Shown in pieces: positions 8,271-16,398 of a stretch of 32,113 nt of DNA. Source of the DNA: Psychrobacter celer (GTDB lineage Bacteria > Pseudomonadota > Gammaproteobacteria > Pseudomonadales > Moraxellaceae); contig NZ_JABASU010000029.1 in the NCBI RefSeq assembly GCF_016107555.1, positions 1-32,113 on the forward strand. Direction: 5' to 3'. Made by a program: the position numbers and the translations under genes. Numbering within the stretch: the first letter of the stretch is position 1; the number at the start of each line of letters is the position of its first letter. A model generated the notes under the pieces. It did not search any database and was not told the DNA's origin. It saw only the letters and a program-made list of their open reading frames with translations.

Positions 8271-10943
8271 GTGAGCCAGCCATCTCAAACAGCCGATATT
8301 CGCCAAGCCTTTATCGATTTTTTTATCAGCAAGCAGCATACCCAAGTGCCATCCTCTAGCTTGATTCCGCACAATGACCCGACACTGTTATTTACCAACG
8401 CGGGCATGAATCAGTTTAAAGAAACTTTTTTGGGCATGGAAACGCGCGACTATACGCGTGCGGTGACCTCGCAAAAATGCGTGCGGGCTGGCGGCAAACA
8501 CAATGATTTGGACAATGTAGGCTATACCGCGCGCCACCATACGTTTTTTGAGATGCTCGGTAACTTCTCGTTTGGCGATTACTTCAAAAAATCTGGTATC
8601 GAATATATCTGGGAGTTTTTGACCTCAAATGAATGGTTGGCCATTGATAAAGACCGTCTGTATGTGACCATTTACGAAACGGATGATGAAGCGTTCGATA
8701 TTTGGCACCATGACATCGGCATCCCAAGCGACCGTATTATCCGCATCGGTGATAATAAGGGCGCGCCTTATGCGTCTGATAACTTTTGGACCATGGGCGA
8801 CACCGGTCCTTGTGGCCCATGTACCGAGGTCTTTTATGATCATGGTGCCGATGTCGAAGGCGGCCTACCGGGTACGCCTGAAGAAGACGGCGATCGCTAT
8901 ATCGAGATTTGGAACTGCGTCTTTATGCAGTTTAATCGCCAAAAAGACGGCACCATGCTGCCGCTGCCTGCGCCAAGTGTCGATACGGGCATGGGGCTTG
9001 AGCGTATCAGCGCCATTATGCAAGGCGTCCATAGCAACTATGAGATAGATCTATTTGTACATCTCATGGAGGCAGCGGCTGAGATTTTAGAGATTGACAA
9101 TCAGCAGCAGTCATCACTCAAAGTCATCGCCGACCACATTCGTGCAGTAGCGTTTTTGATTGCAGATGGCGTCACACCAAGCAACGAAGGCCGCGGTTAT
9201 GTACTGCGCCGTGTCATTCGCCGCGCGGTACGTCATGGCAACAAACTGGGCGCTGATAGTGAATTTTTCTATAAAATGGTCGCACCTTTAGTGGCAGAGA
9301 TGGGCGACGCTTATCCCGAGCTAAAAGACAAACAAAGCGCGATTGAGAGCGCCATTCAAAAAGAAGAAGCGCAGTTTGCTAAGACACTCGCGCAAGGTCT
9401 GCGCCTGCTCGCCTCTGAGCTTGAAGGCCTAAAAGATGGTGATATCCTCTCTGGCGAAGCGGCGTTTAAGCTTTATGATACCTACGGCTTCCCGCTTGAT
9501 TTGACAGCTGACATCACACGCGAGCGCGGTATCGCCATCAATGAGGCTGAGTTCGATGAGCACATGCAAGCACAGCGCGAGCGGGCTCGTGATGCTGGTA
9601 AGTTTGATGTGGACTATAGCAGCGTCATTCAAGTTGAGAGTCCTACTGAATTTATTGGTTATGAACAGCTAGAAGAAGATGGCGTGAGCATCGATGCCCT
9701 TTATCAAGATGGCAACCCTGTTGAGCGTTTGGCTGAAGGGATGGAAGGCGTCGTGGTCCTAGATCGCACCCCGTTTTATGCTGAAGGCGGTGGTCAAGTC
9801 GGTGAGCTGGGCGAAATCCACACTGCAACGGGCGTGTTTGCCGTACAAGATACCAAAAAATCTGGGCAAGCCATCATTCATCATGGCGTCGTGACCATGG
9901 GCGAGATTTGTAGCAGACAAACCGCCAATGCTCAAGTGCTCTCAAGCATCCGCGCGGCGAGTGCCAAAAACCACTCAGCCACTCACCTATTGCACGCAGC
10001 CCTAAGAGAAGTGCTGGGCGATGCGGTCACCCAAAAAGGCTCATTGGTATCCAGTGAGGTTTTGCGTTTTGACTTTGCTTATGACAAACCTGTCACGCCC
10101 GATGAGATTAGCCGTATTGAGCGCCTCGTCAATGAGCAAATTCAAGCCAACACCCCGACCCGTATCGAGCATATGTCCATCGATGAAGCCATGAACCAAG
10201 GGGCGATGGCGCTGTTTGGCGAAAAGTATGGCAGTGACGTCCGTGTATTGACGATGGGCACAGAGCGCATCGTAGATGGTCAGCGCAAGCCCTTCTCTAT
10301 CGAGCTGTGCGGCGGTCTGCATGTGCAGCGCACCGGTGATATAGGCCTACTCAAAATCACCAGCGAATCTGGTATCGCCGCTGGTATCCGCCGTATTGAA
10401 GCCGTCACTGGCATGAACGCCATCAAAAACATACAGCAAGGCGAGCAGCAACTCAGCGAGCTGGCAAGTCAGCTAAAAGCCAAGCGCCCTGACGTGGCAC
10501 AGCGTGTACGTACGATGGTCGACAAGCAGCGCGAGCTAGAAAAAGAGCTTGAGCGTTTGCAGCAAAAGATGGCCAGTGCCCAAGCAGCCAACCTACTCGA
10601 TGAAGTACAGACCATCGCAGACACCCCTGTACTCATCAGCACCCTAAGCGGTATCGATGGCAAATCCATCCGTACCCTGATGGATGATATCAAATCCAAA
10701 CTACCAGATAGCGTCATTGTCCTGATCGGTGATAAAAACGAGCAATTGGCATTGGCCGCCAGTGTGGCAAAATCTGTCACCGCCAAGATAAAGGCGGGCA
10801 ATATTATTCGTCATCTAGCAGGCGAGCTGGGCGGTAAAGGCGGCGGCAAGCCTGACTATGCGCAAGGCGGCGCACCAAAATCTGACAGTGCAAAAGCCGT
10901 CATCGACGCACTACCTGCTTGGATTGCCGAGCAGTTAGGTTAG
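8271..10943 (+). CDS. alaS: Alanine-tRNA ligase
   Basis: AlaRS charges tRNA-Ala in the cytoplasm and also clears mischarged Ser-tRNA-Ala through its editing domain. The 890-residue length is normal. The N-terminal catalytic domain begins with the family segment around [10 protein letters not shown] and [19 protein letters not shown]. The editing domain has [11 protein letters not shown] (zinc-type HxxxH) and ELCGGLHV (CxxxH), both intact. The C-terminal part has a coiled coil rich in E, L and Q around residues 720-770, and then the glycine-rich [17 protein letters not shown] typical of AlaRS. Translation starts at GTG 8271 with AAGGAG 6 nt upstream. Downstream are lysC and csrA, the order known from pseudomonads. 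Confidence 0.98.
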   Translation: MSQPSQTADIRQAFIDFFISKQHTQVPSSSLIPHNDPTLLFTNAGMNQFKETFLGMETRDYTRAVTSQKCVRAGGKHNDLDNVGYTARHHTFFEMLGNFSFGDYFKKSGIEYIWEFLTSNEWLAIDKDRLYVTIYETDDEAFDIWHHDIGIPSDRIIRIGDNKGAPYASDNFWTMGDTGPCGPCTEVFYDHGADVEGGLPGTPEEDGDRYIEIWNCVFMQFNRQKDGTMLPLPAPSVDTGMGLERISAIMQGVHSNYEIDLFVHLMEAAAEILEIDNQQQSSLKVIADHIRAVAFLIADGVTPSNEGRGYVLRRVIRRAVRHGNKLGADSEFFYKMVAPLVAEMGDAYPELKDKQSAIESAIQKEEAQFAKTLAQGLRLLASELEGLKDGDILSGEAAFKLYDTYGFPLDLTADITRERGIAINEAEFDEHMQAQRERARDAGKFDVDYSSVIQVESPTEFIGYEQLEEDGVSIDALYQDGNPVERLAEGMEGVVVLDRTPFYAEGGGQVGELGEIHTATGVFAVQDTKKSGQAIIHHGVVTMGEICSRQTANAQVLSSIRAASAKNHSATHLLHAALREVLGDAVTQKGSLVSSEVLRFDFAYDKPVTPDEISRIERLVNEQIQANTPTRIEHMSIDEAMNQGAMALFGEKYGSDVRVLTMGTERIVDGQRKPFSIELCGGLHVQRTGDIGLLKITSESGIAAGIRRIEAVTGMNAIKNIQQGEQQLSELASQLKAKRPDVAQRVRTMVDKQRELEKELERLQQKMASAQAANLLDEVQTIADTPVLISTLSGIDGKSIRTLMDDIKSKLPDSVIVLIGDKNEQLALAASVAKSVTAKIKAGNIIRHLAGELGGKGGGKPDYAQGGAPKSDSAKAVIDALPAWIAEQLG

Positions 10944-11027
10944 GGCATCTCGGGCATGGCGCTGGGACGAAAACCCAAGCGCTACCTAACCCAAATGCTA
11001 TCTGAGTGTCATAGAGCAATCCTTATC

Positions 11028-11071
11028 GCATGATGCGGGTTGGTTATGGCCTTCATAACCAATCGCCATGC
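11028..11071. repeat. Long imperfect hairpin between alaS and lysC
   Basis: A 9-bp perfect stem (11040-11048 with 11054-11062) around a GCCTT loop extends outward through G-U and GC pairs. It closes with GCATG (11028-11032) against CATGC (11067-11071). The only interruptions are an AT bulge and a single-G bulge, both on the left arm. No U-run follows, so it is not a standard terminator. It lies upstream of the likely lysC -10, so it would be in the alaS 3' end. Confidence 0.6.
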
Positions 11072-11193
11072 ATCTAAGCACTGCTGGCACTTAACGTTGC
11101 TCAGCAGATATGATATAAAGGTCAACGTTTGAACATATCGTTCATTCACTTGCTCAGCAGCACAACATAGCAAACAGCATAGGGCGCAACTCT

Positions 11194-11199
11194 TATAAT
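11194..11199 (+). promoter_or_regulatory. Candidate -10 box of lysC
   Basis: A perfect TATAAT lies 90 nt before the lysC ATG. The hexamer 17 bp upstream, CAAACA, is a poor -35, so the promoter would be weak or activator-dependent. Confidence 0.35.
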
Positions 11200-11289
11200 A
11201 CGGCTTTATCTATGCAGACATTGATTGGGCGTCACATAGATGCACAGCGATGATAAAAAAGGCCATTATTGAATAATAGGTAGATTTTT

Positions 11290-12576
11290 ATGGCGTTAAT
11301 AGTACAAAAATATGGCGGCACCTCGATGGGTAGTATCGACCGCATAAAAAACGTCGCCAAACGAGTCAAACGCTGGCATGATAACGGTCACCAAGTGGTC
11401 GTCGTGGTCTCAGCCATGAGCGGCGAAACCAACCGTTTGATCGATTTGGCACGCCAAATCAGTACCCAACCTGACCCACGTGAATACGACCAAATGGTCT
11501 CAACAGGAGAGCAAGTCTCCATCTCATTGCTTGCGATGGCGCTAAAAGAGCTGGGCGTGGGGGCGCGCTCATTGACGGGTCGCCAAGTGGCGATTAAAAC
11601 CGATAACGCGTATAACAAAGCCCGTATCGAGAGCATCGATGACGAAAACATCCGCGAACAGCTCGATGCTGGCAATGTCGTCATCGTCGCAGGCTTTCAG
11701 GGTATCGACGCAGAAGGCAACGCCACCACCCTAGGCCGCGGCGGCTCTGATACTACCGGCGTGGCGATTGCAGCAGCACTAGGCGCTGATGAGTGTCAAA
11801 TCTATACCGACGTCGATGGCGTCTATACCACCGATCCACGCGTGACCTCAAAAGCCAAAAAGCTTGAAAAAATTACCTTTGAAGAAATGCTTGAGATGGC
11901 AAGCCTTGGCTCCAAAATCCTACAGATTCGTTCGGTAGAGTTTGCTGGTAAATATGGCGTGCCGCTGCGTGTGCTATCTAGCTTTGATGAAAATACTGAC
12001 GGTAGCTTTGACCAAGAATTTCAAGACAATGTCGGCACCCTAATTACGATAGACGAAGGAGACAGTATGGAACAGGCAATCATCTCAGGTATCGCCTTTA
12101 ACCGAGACGAAGCAAAAATTGTAGTGCGCGGCGTACCTGATCACCCTGGTATTGCCTCTGCTATTTTAAGCCCGATTGGACGTGCCAATATCGAAATCGA
12201 TATGATTGTACAAAACCTATCGGATCAAGGTACCACTGACTTCACCTTTACCGTCAACCGTACCGACTTAGACAAAGCCATGAAAGTGCTAAATGACGAG
12301 GTCAAAGACGACATCGGTGCCAAAGAAATTTTGGGTAACAGTGAAGTGGTCAAAGTATCTTTGGTCGGTGTGGGCATGCGCTCACACGCAGGGGTTGCAA
12401 GCCTGATGTTCCAAACCTTGGCCGAGCACAACATCAACATTCAGATGATCTCGACCAGTGAAATCAAAGTCTCTGTCTTGATTCAAGATCAGCATCTAGA
12501 AAAAGCGGTCAAATCATTGCATACAGCGTTCGGTCTAGACCGCGACGATGGCGATAGCAAAGTCGCTGGGCTATAA
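11290..12576 (+). CDS. lysC: Aspartate kinase (monofunctional, two ACT domains)
   Basis: Aspartokinase phosphorylates aspartate, the first step to lysine, threonine, methionine and diaminopimelate. The 428-residue product has the kinase N-terminus KYGGTSMGS, the [11 protein letters not shown] block and [13 protein letters not shown]. Two ACT regulatory domains lie in the last 160 residues, including [11 protein letters not shown] and [16 protein letters not shown]. It lacks a homoserine dehydrogenase domain. The ATG has only a weak ribosome site (TAGGTAG). Inside the gene, an in-frame ATG at 12067 has AAGGAG 5 nt upstream and would start a separate regulatory subunit. A terminator follows at about 12698. 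Lysine or threonine feedback is expected from the ACT domains, but the effector cannot be read from sequence. Confidence 0.97.
   Translation: MALIVQKYGGTSMGSIDRIKNVAKRVKRWHDNGHQVVVVVSAMSGETNRLIDLARQISTQPDPREYDQMVSTGEQVSISLLAMALKELGVGARSLTGRQVAIKTDNAYNKARIESIDDENIREQLDAGNVVIVAGFQGIDAEGNATTLGRGGSDTTGVAIAAALGADECQIYTDVDGVYTTDPRVTSKAKKLEKITFEEMLEMASLGSKILQIRSVEFAGKYGVPLRVLSSFDENTDGSFDQEFQDNVGTLITIDEGDSMEQAIISGIAFNRDEAKIVVRGVPDHPGIASAILSPIGRANIEIDMIVQNLSDQGTTDFTFTVNRTDLDKAMKVLNDEVKDDIGAKEILGNSEVVKVSLVGVGMRSHAGVASLMFQTLAEHNINIQMISTSEIKVSVLIQDQHLEKAVKSLHTAFGLDRDDGDSKVAGL
12067..12576 (+). CDS. Probable aspartokinase beta subunit (internal in-frame start in lysC)
   Basis: Codon 260 of lysC is ATG, preceded by AAGGAG (12056-12061) at 5-nt spacing. 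This is a better ribosome site than that of the full gene. Translation from it gives 169 residues made only of the two ACT domains. Aspartokinases of the alpha2-beta2 type in Bacillus subtilis and Corynebacterium make the beta chain in this way. Here the strong internal start is seen directly; its use is inferred. Confidence 0.6.
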   Translation: MEQAIISGIAFNRDEAKIVVRGVPDHPGIASAILSPIGRANIEIDMIVQNLSDQGTTDFTFTVNRTDLDKAMKVLNDEVKDDIGAKEILGNSEVVKVSLVGVGMRSHAGVASLMFQTLAEHNINIQMISTSEIKVSVLIQDQHLEKAVKSLHTAFGLDRDDGDSKVAGL

Positions 12577-12697
12577 TTCATAATTGATATCACCATTATT
12601 GATGAAACTGTCATTGATTTTAAACCATTAAACCTATCAACTTAGCATCAACAGTTATCAATTAAATCAGTATCAATTACTTTGCCTAATATATTTA

Positions 12698-12735
12698 ATA
12701 AAATAGGGTCTTTTTAGATCCTATTTTTATTTTTT
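12698..12735 (+). terminator. Intrinsic terminator after lysC
   Basis: AAAATAGGGTCT (12700-12711) pairs with AGATCCTATTTT (12716-12727) through a TTTT loop, with one G-U pair, and is followed by a T-rich run. It sits about 125 nt after the lysC stop and before the csrA promoter. Confidence 0.75.
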
Positions 12736-12780
12736 ATTATTACTAGGCTGCGTATTTACCCAGTAGTTTTGTGAAAACCC

Positions 12781-12809
12781 GTGACAGTAACTGTTATGCC
12801 CCCTATAAT
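12781..12809 (+). promoter_or_regulatory. Strong sigma70-type promoter of csrA within inverted repeats
   Basis: GTGACA (12781-12786, 5 of 6) and a perfect TATAAT (12804-12809) have a 17-bp spacer. The -10 is exactly the 6-nt loop between GCCCCC (12798-12803) and GGGGGC (12810-12815). A second small repeat, ACAGT-A-ACTGT, overlaps the -35. The expected transcript start is near 12816. Confidence 0.7.
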
Positions 12810-12974
12810 GGGGGCTTCATTTGGGCTAAATGAATCTACCTATCATCGCCGTCATTGGCACAATCATTATGTTGTGATCAACACATGGTTTGTTTTGTGC
12901 TGCGGCGATGTCCTGCAATCGAGAAGTAATCTGATGAGTAATAATTTGTTGATGCGACATAAGGAGTGTGACGC

Positions 12975-13220
12975 ATGTTAATTTTGACACGCCGCGTGGG
13001 CGAAACGCTAATGATTGGTGATGAGGTCAGTGTGACTGTCCTTGGTGTCAAAGGCAATCAAGTACGTATCGGTGTAAACGCACCCAAAGATATTGCCGTA
13101 CACCGCGAAGAGATTTACCAACGTATTCAGCATGAGCGTTCTGTACAGTCGCAAATGCAGCATCTTGAGCAAGGCAATTTTGCGCCTTCATTTGATGACG
13201 AAGACTATTTTAATCGTTGA
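12975..13220 (+). CDS. csrA: Carbon storage regulator CsrA
   Basis: CsrA is a dimeric RNA-binding protein that recognises GGA motifs in mRNA leaders and controls translation and stability. The sequence starts [20 protein letters not shown] and continues with [25 protein letters not shown], both near-identical to the family. The product is 81 residues against 61 in E. coli. The extra 20 or so are a polar, acidic C-terminal tail ([14 protein letters not shown]), a length I also associate with Acinetobacter. The start has AAGGAG 8 nt upstream, which is itself a possible CsrA target (AAGGAG), so autoregulation is plausible. The gene has its own strong promoter. Confidence 0.97.
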   Translation: MLILTRRVGETLMIGDEVSVTVLGVKGNQVRIGVNAPKDIAVHREEIYQRIQHERSVQSQMQHLEQGNFAPSFDDEDYFNR

Positions 13221-13273
13221 GCGATAAAACTGAACGATTAATCAAGAATAATCATTGAGCATCTATTAGAAGT

Positions 13274-13329
13274 GTGTTTTTATAAATACGCTGTGTTTTT
13301 AGAAGTACTGTCGTTTTTATAACTATATA
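13274..13329. repeat. Three imperfect ~19-bp tandem repeats upstream of the HopJ gene
   Basis: Units begin at 13274, 13293 and 13311 and share the core GTTTTTATAA or GTTTTTAGAA. The third runs into a TATAAT (13326-13331) about 45 nt before the HopJ start, so the repeats sit on the likely promoter. Confidence 0.55.
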
Positions 13330-13373
13330 ATCTAATAGATTTATTTTTTAATCTGCTCTGAGGTCATTTATTT

Positions 13374-13748
13374 ATGAGTATCCGCCAATCAGATGTATCG
13401 GCCCTACTTAATGGTTTAGACAAAAAAGCCATTGGATTCAATGATGTCATCAGTTTTATTGATGATTTTTATCGTTATGCGCCAGCGCCTTTTGTCAACG
13501 GTATGGTACATAATGCTGCTGGTGAAAACGAAGGCAGTGCCAAGATTTTTGGGTTTGCCAAGCATCATGGCCTAAACCAATTAGACACGCTAAAACTGTT
13601 TGGCGAGCATTATGCCAAAGTCCTAGCGACGCCTAACGGCACAGATCATGCCAATATTCGCAACTTTTTACATTGGGGCTGGCAAGGGTTTTTGATGCAA
13701 AAAAACCCACTAACGGTTCGCCCTAGTGTGGATACCACTGCACTTTAA
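13374..13748 (+). CDS. HopJ family protein
   Basis: This is a 124-residue protein of the HopJ family, named after a Pseudomonas syringae type III effector. The family is widespread in bacteria without any secretion system for it. Recognisable blocks are IDDFYRYAPAPFVNG, NAAGENEGSAKIFGFAKHHGL and the C-terminal GTDHANIRNFLHWGW. There is no signal peptide or membrane helix. GAGG lies 10 nt before the ATG. It follows csrA by about 150 nt, with repeats and a -10 box between them, so it is probably transcribed separately. No type III secretion gene is nearby, so the name should not be read as a virulence role. The function is unknown. Confidence 0.85.
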   Translation: MSIRQSDVSALLNGLDKKAIGFNDVISFIDDFYRYAPAPFVNGMVHNAAGENEGSAKIFGFAKHHGLNQLDTLKLFGEHYAKVLATPNGTDHANIRNFLHWGWQGFLMQKNPLTVRPSVDTTAL

Positions 13749-13768
13749 AACCTAATCTATCAAACCAA

Positions 13769-13799
13769 AAAAAGCCACGCTCATGAGCGTGGCTTTTTG
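13769..13799. terminator. Bidirectional intrinsic terminator
   Basis: AGCCACGCTC (13773-13782) and GAGCGTGGCT (13785-13794) form a 10-bp stem flanked by A and T runs. It lies between the HopJ gene (plus, stop at 13748) and the DUF1315 gene (minus, stop at 13883) and can end both. Confidence 0.9.
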
Positions 13800-13882
13800 C
13801 TGTGTGCTCCTCAGTCAACTCAATACGAAGATAACTTCAATACACAATCAACTGAGCGCTTATTTTGCTTATCACGGTCTGT

Positions 13883-14197
13883 TTACTGCTTATTGCGAAA
13901 CTTCACAGGCTGTACCGCGCCTTTGGGATTGGGCATGTTTGGATAGTGATGATCATGCTCGACATCACACTCTGCCCCAACGACTGAGCCATCGTCTTTT
14001 ACTGGCTTATGAATATAGCCGGTACGCTCAGAAGGCGGCAGATGCTCGTGTTCCCATACCATCACCGCTTGCATGCAGGTCTCGCGCTGCTCCGCGCTTA
14101 GCTTACGACCATCTGGCCATTTACCCAGCTCAATCGCCATACGAAACTTATCGACCACCTCTGGCGTCAAACTCGCTAATATCGTTTCTTTATCCAT
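13883..14197 (-). CDS. DUF1315 (YeaC-like) family protein
   Basis: This is a 104-residue soluble protein. The N-terminus, MDKETILASLTPEVVDKFR followed by AIELGKWPDGRKLSAEQ, is the DUF1315 signature. The block VMVWEHEHLPPSERTGYI follows, and the tail is rich in H, D and P. I chose the ATG at 14197 because family members begin at this point; an in-frame GTG 15 nt upstream would add five residues, and the intervening AGTAGG can serve the ATG. It follows nadK by 66 nt on the same strand, so the two probably form an operon. The family has no established function. No metal site is proven, though the histidine-rich C-terminus is suggestive. Confidence 0.85.
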   Translation of the reverse strand: MDKETILASLTPEVVDKFRMAIELGKWPDGRKLSAEQRETCMQAVMVWEHEHLPPSERTGYIHKPVKDDGSVVGAECDVEHDHHYPNMPNPKGAVQPVKFRNKQ

Positions 14198-14263
14198 CGT
14201 GCCTACTCTCACTATGTCTGACTGTGTTTTTTATCATCTAAGATATTTGTGTCTTAAAAACGC

Positions 14264-15268
14264 TTATTCATCGTCTATGATATCATCATCGACATCCAGA
14301 CTGAATTCTTCAGCATGGACGTTCCAGTGTAGCTTGGTGCGACATGCCTCATAAAAATCAAAACCTGGCGGGTGCAGTAGCGTCAATTTGTCGGGATGCT
14401 TACGGATATATAGGCGCTGCTCTTGATCTAAGGGTACGCTCGGCTTGCCATCTGCGCTCACCATCGGCTGGGTGCGGTTGTCTTCATGTATGCGAATACA
14501 TACCTCACTGTTTCCGCTCACCATAATCGGCCTGCTCGAGAGCGTATGAGGATGCATGGGCACCAGACAAATGGCATCCATACTTGGATGGATGATAGGG
14601 CCACCGCCTGATAGCGCATAGGCTGTAGAGCCGGTCGGCGTCGCCGCGATCAAGCCATCACTATGCTGCCGATAGACATCTTGACCATCGATTTTCATCT
14701 GAAAGTCGATCATATGGACTGACTTACCGGCATGCAGCACCACGTCGTTGAGTGCCATGTCTTCATGAATGATGTTGCGCCCTTCTCGTATCTCCATGGT
14801 CAATAGAAACCGATGATCCAGCTGATAATTACCCATCAGTACTTGGCGCAGTTTAAAGGCCGCCTCATCTGGCTTGACGTCCGCCAAAAACCCAAGGCGA
14901 CCGCGGTTGACCCCCAGAACAGGCACACGGTAGCGTGCCAACGCCTCGGCCGCATGCAGGATAGAGCCATCCCCACCGACGACAATAACCAAATCACAAA
15001 TCTCGCCGATCAAGCTGCGTTTGACGATTTTGACTTTTTCGATTTCGGTAAGGTTTAACGTCGGTAAGTTGGCGGTTTGCATATCCATGATCAACGTCAA
15101 GTTCATGTCATTGATGGTTTGGGCAATTTGCACCAGACTTTGGGTCACACTGCGCTTGCCGGCACGCCCCATGAGGCCAATACGCCGAAAAGCTGGGTTT
15201 TTGATGGCGTGGAACAGCTCGGATTCGTGTAAATGTGGCAATCTTGCAGACTGCGCTGAGTTTTCCAT
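14264..15268 (-). CDS. nadK: NAD kinase
   Basis: NadK phosphorylates NAD to NADP in the cytoplasm. The family's key motif GGDGS is present in VVVGGDGSILHAAEALARY. GVNRGRLGFLADV follows, then ALNDVVLH and the nucleotide-contacting block TPTGSTAYALSGGGPI. I prefer the ATG at 15268 (334 residues). An ATG 36 nt upstream would add a hydrophobic stretch not usual for the family. Neither start has a strong ribosome site. Compared with the roughly 292 residues of the E. coli enzyme, there are about 20 extra N-terminal residues and an acidic tail (DVDDDIIDDE). DUF1315 follows at 66 nt. Confidence 0.96.
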   Translation of the reverse strand: MENSAQSARLPHLHESELFHAIKNPAFRRIGLMGRAGKRSVTQSLVQIAQTINDMNLTLIMDMQTANLPTLNLTEIEKVKIVKRSLIGEICDLVIVVGGDGSILHAAEALARYRVPVLGVNRGRLGFLADVKPDEAAFKLRQVLMGNYQLDHRFLLTMEIREGRNIIHEDMALNDVVLHAGKSVHMIDFQMKIDGQDVYRQHSDGLIAATPTGSTAYALSGGGPIIHPSMDAICLVPMHPHTLSSRPIMVSGNSEVCIRIHEDNRTQPMVSADGKPSVPLDQEQRLYIRKHPDKLTLLHPPGFDFYEACRTKLHWNVHAEEFSLDVDDDIIDDE

Positions 15269-15580
15269 AAAAAGACTCGGTATAACGGTAAAATACCAGT
15301 TCATGATAGCGATAAATACGTGCTTAGACTAGCATGTTTATGCATTATCGTTGTTAACAGTCGTAATCGACCCCAGATAAAAACCAGTGCACGCTACCAC
15401 TAGATGAGTTTGTAGCTGTGCTTGTTTGGCTACCAAAATGCCGCCACTGCTGGGTTGTAGATCAGCGCTTTATAACGCCGCGCAGCCTTGCTTTTCATCA
15501 CGCAAACACAGTTGACAATGATGGCGGTTTTGCTAAAGTAGCTGACATTACTATTTTTATATTTAATTAAGGACATATGT
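15269..15580. other. Divergent region nadK / Bax inhibitor-like gene
   Basis: This gap of 312 bases has a clear promoter at its right end for the plus-strand gene. The left part presumably holds the nadK promoter, which I cannot place. No other gene is supported. Confidence 0.5.
15512..15539 (+). promoter_or_regulatory. Promoter of the Bax inhibitor-1-like gene
   Basis: A perfect TTGACA (15512-15517) is followed after 16 bp by TAAAGT (15534-15539), preceded by TG at 15531-15532 as in extended -10 promoters. The leader to the ATG would be about 35 nt. Confidence 0.6.
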
Positions 15581-16303
15581 ATGGCCAATCCTATTGTCAG
15601 TCGCGCAGAGCTTGCGATCGGCGGTAACCCAATGACGGTCAAGGGCGTGATTCAAAAGACCAGTCTGCTACTCGGGTTATCTGCCATCACTGGTGTGGGT
15701 TTTTTCTTTTATGCACTGATGGCAGGCCTATCACAAGGCTTTATCACGATGGCCGCCATGGTAAGTATGTTTGCCGCTTTTGGTCTTGCCATTTTTATCA
15801 CCTTTAAACCACAAAAAGCCAAGACGTTTGCTGTCCCTTATGCTCTGTTAGAGGGTGTGTTTTTGGGTGGTATCTCGCTGTTTTTTATGCGCATGTACCC
15901 AAGCGTGCCGGTCACGGCAATGTGTGCGACGTTTGTGACGGCAGCGGTGATGTTGGGGCTATACCGCTCAGGGCTGGTAAAGGTCACTGAAAAGTTCCGC
16001 TCTATCGTCACCTCAGCGGCCATTGCCATTATACTTGTCTATGTCGCGCAGTGGGTGTTGTCGTTGGTATTTGGCTCGACCTTGCCTTTCTTGTTTGAAG
16101 GCGGCGCTATCGCTATTGGTTTTAGCTTATTTGTCATCGTCATTGCTTCTTTTACCTTGCTACTAGACTTCGATAATATCGATCGCGGTGTGGCAATGGG
16201 CGTATCAGAGGATTACGAGTGGTTATTTAGTATCGGCATTCTTGCCACGCTAGTCTGGATGTACATTGAGTTTATGCGCTTATTAAGCTACCTACAAGAC
16301 TAA
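15581..16303 (+). CDS. Bax inhibitor-1/YccA-like integral membrane protein
   Basis: This is a 240-residue inner-membrane protein with about seven predicted helices. The N-terminal NPMTVKGVIQKTSLLLG is the signature of the bacterial Bax1-I subgroup related to the BI-1/YccA proteins. The conserved C-terminal block LDFDNIDRGVAMGVSEDYEW lies before the last helix. Members of the wider family include calcium-leak channels (YetJ) and a modulator of FtsH (YccA); the role of this subgroup is not established. AAGGA lies 7-8 nt before the ATG. It is a single-gene unit with its own promoter and a terminator about 30 nt downstream. Confidence 0.88.
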   Translation: MANPIVSRAELAIGGNPMTVKGVIQKTSLLLGLSAITGVGFFFYALMAGLSQGFITMAAMVSMFAAFGLAIFITFKPQKAKTFAVPYALLEGVFLGGISLFFMRMYPSVPVTAMCATFVTAAVMLGLYRSGLVKVTEKFRSIVTSAAIAIILVYVAQWVLSLVFGSTLPFLFEGGAIAIGFSLFVIVIASFTLLLDFDNIDRGVAMGVSEDYEWLFSIGILATLVWMYIEFMRLLSYLQD

Positions 16304-16330
16304 ATGATATACACCGCTATCACCGTGAAC

Positions 16331-16360
16331 AAAAACCGCCTTGGCTAAGGCGGTTTTTTT
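16331..16360. terminator. Bidirectional intrinsic terminator
   Basis: AAAAACCGCCTT (16331-16342) pairs with AAGGCGGTTTTT (16347-16358) around a GGCT loop, followed by further T. It ends the Bax inhibitor-like gene (plus). It can also end the converging P-type ATPase gene, whose stop is at 16399. Confidence 0.9.
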
Positions 16361-16398
16361 ATGCATAAGCTTATAGAGTCCCAGTGACTCGGTGGCAG

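Larger units (their letters stand above)
10944..11289. other. Intergenic region alaS-lysC
   Basis: This gap of 346 bases holds no gene. It contains a GC-rich imperfect stem at 10959-10982 flanked by a 7-bp pair (10934-10940 with 10984-10990), the long hairpin at 11028-11071, two copies of an 11-bp word TTGCTCAGCAG (11097-11107 and 11150-11160), and a perfect -10 box at 11194. None of the hairpins is followed by a T-run. I see no lysine riboswitch core. Confidence 0.55.
12577..12974. other. Intergenic region lysC-csrA
   Basis: This gap of 398 bases holds a terminator for lysC (about 12698-12735) and a strong promoter (12781-12809). The remainder is a csrA leader of about 160 nt that ends in AAGGAGT, 8 nt before the csrA ATG. 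No separate gene is supported. Confidence 0.65.

Noticed and set aside
10944..11289. Lysine riboswitch upstream of lysC
   Set aside because: I looked for the conserved L-box core and did not see it; the visible hairpins lie upstream of the likely promoter.
13783..14241. Plus-strand frame of 152 codons
   Set aside because: It starts inside a terminator stem and runs antisense to the DUF1315 gene, whose family signature is clear.
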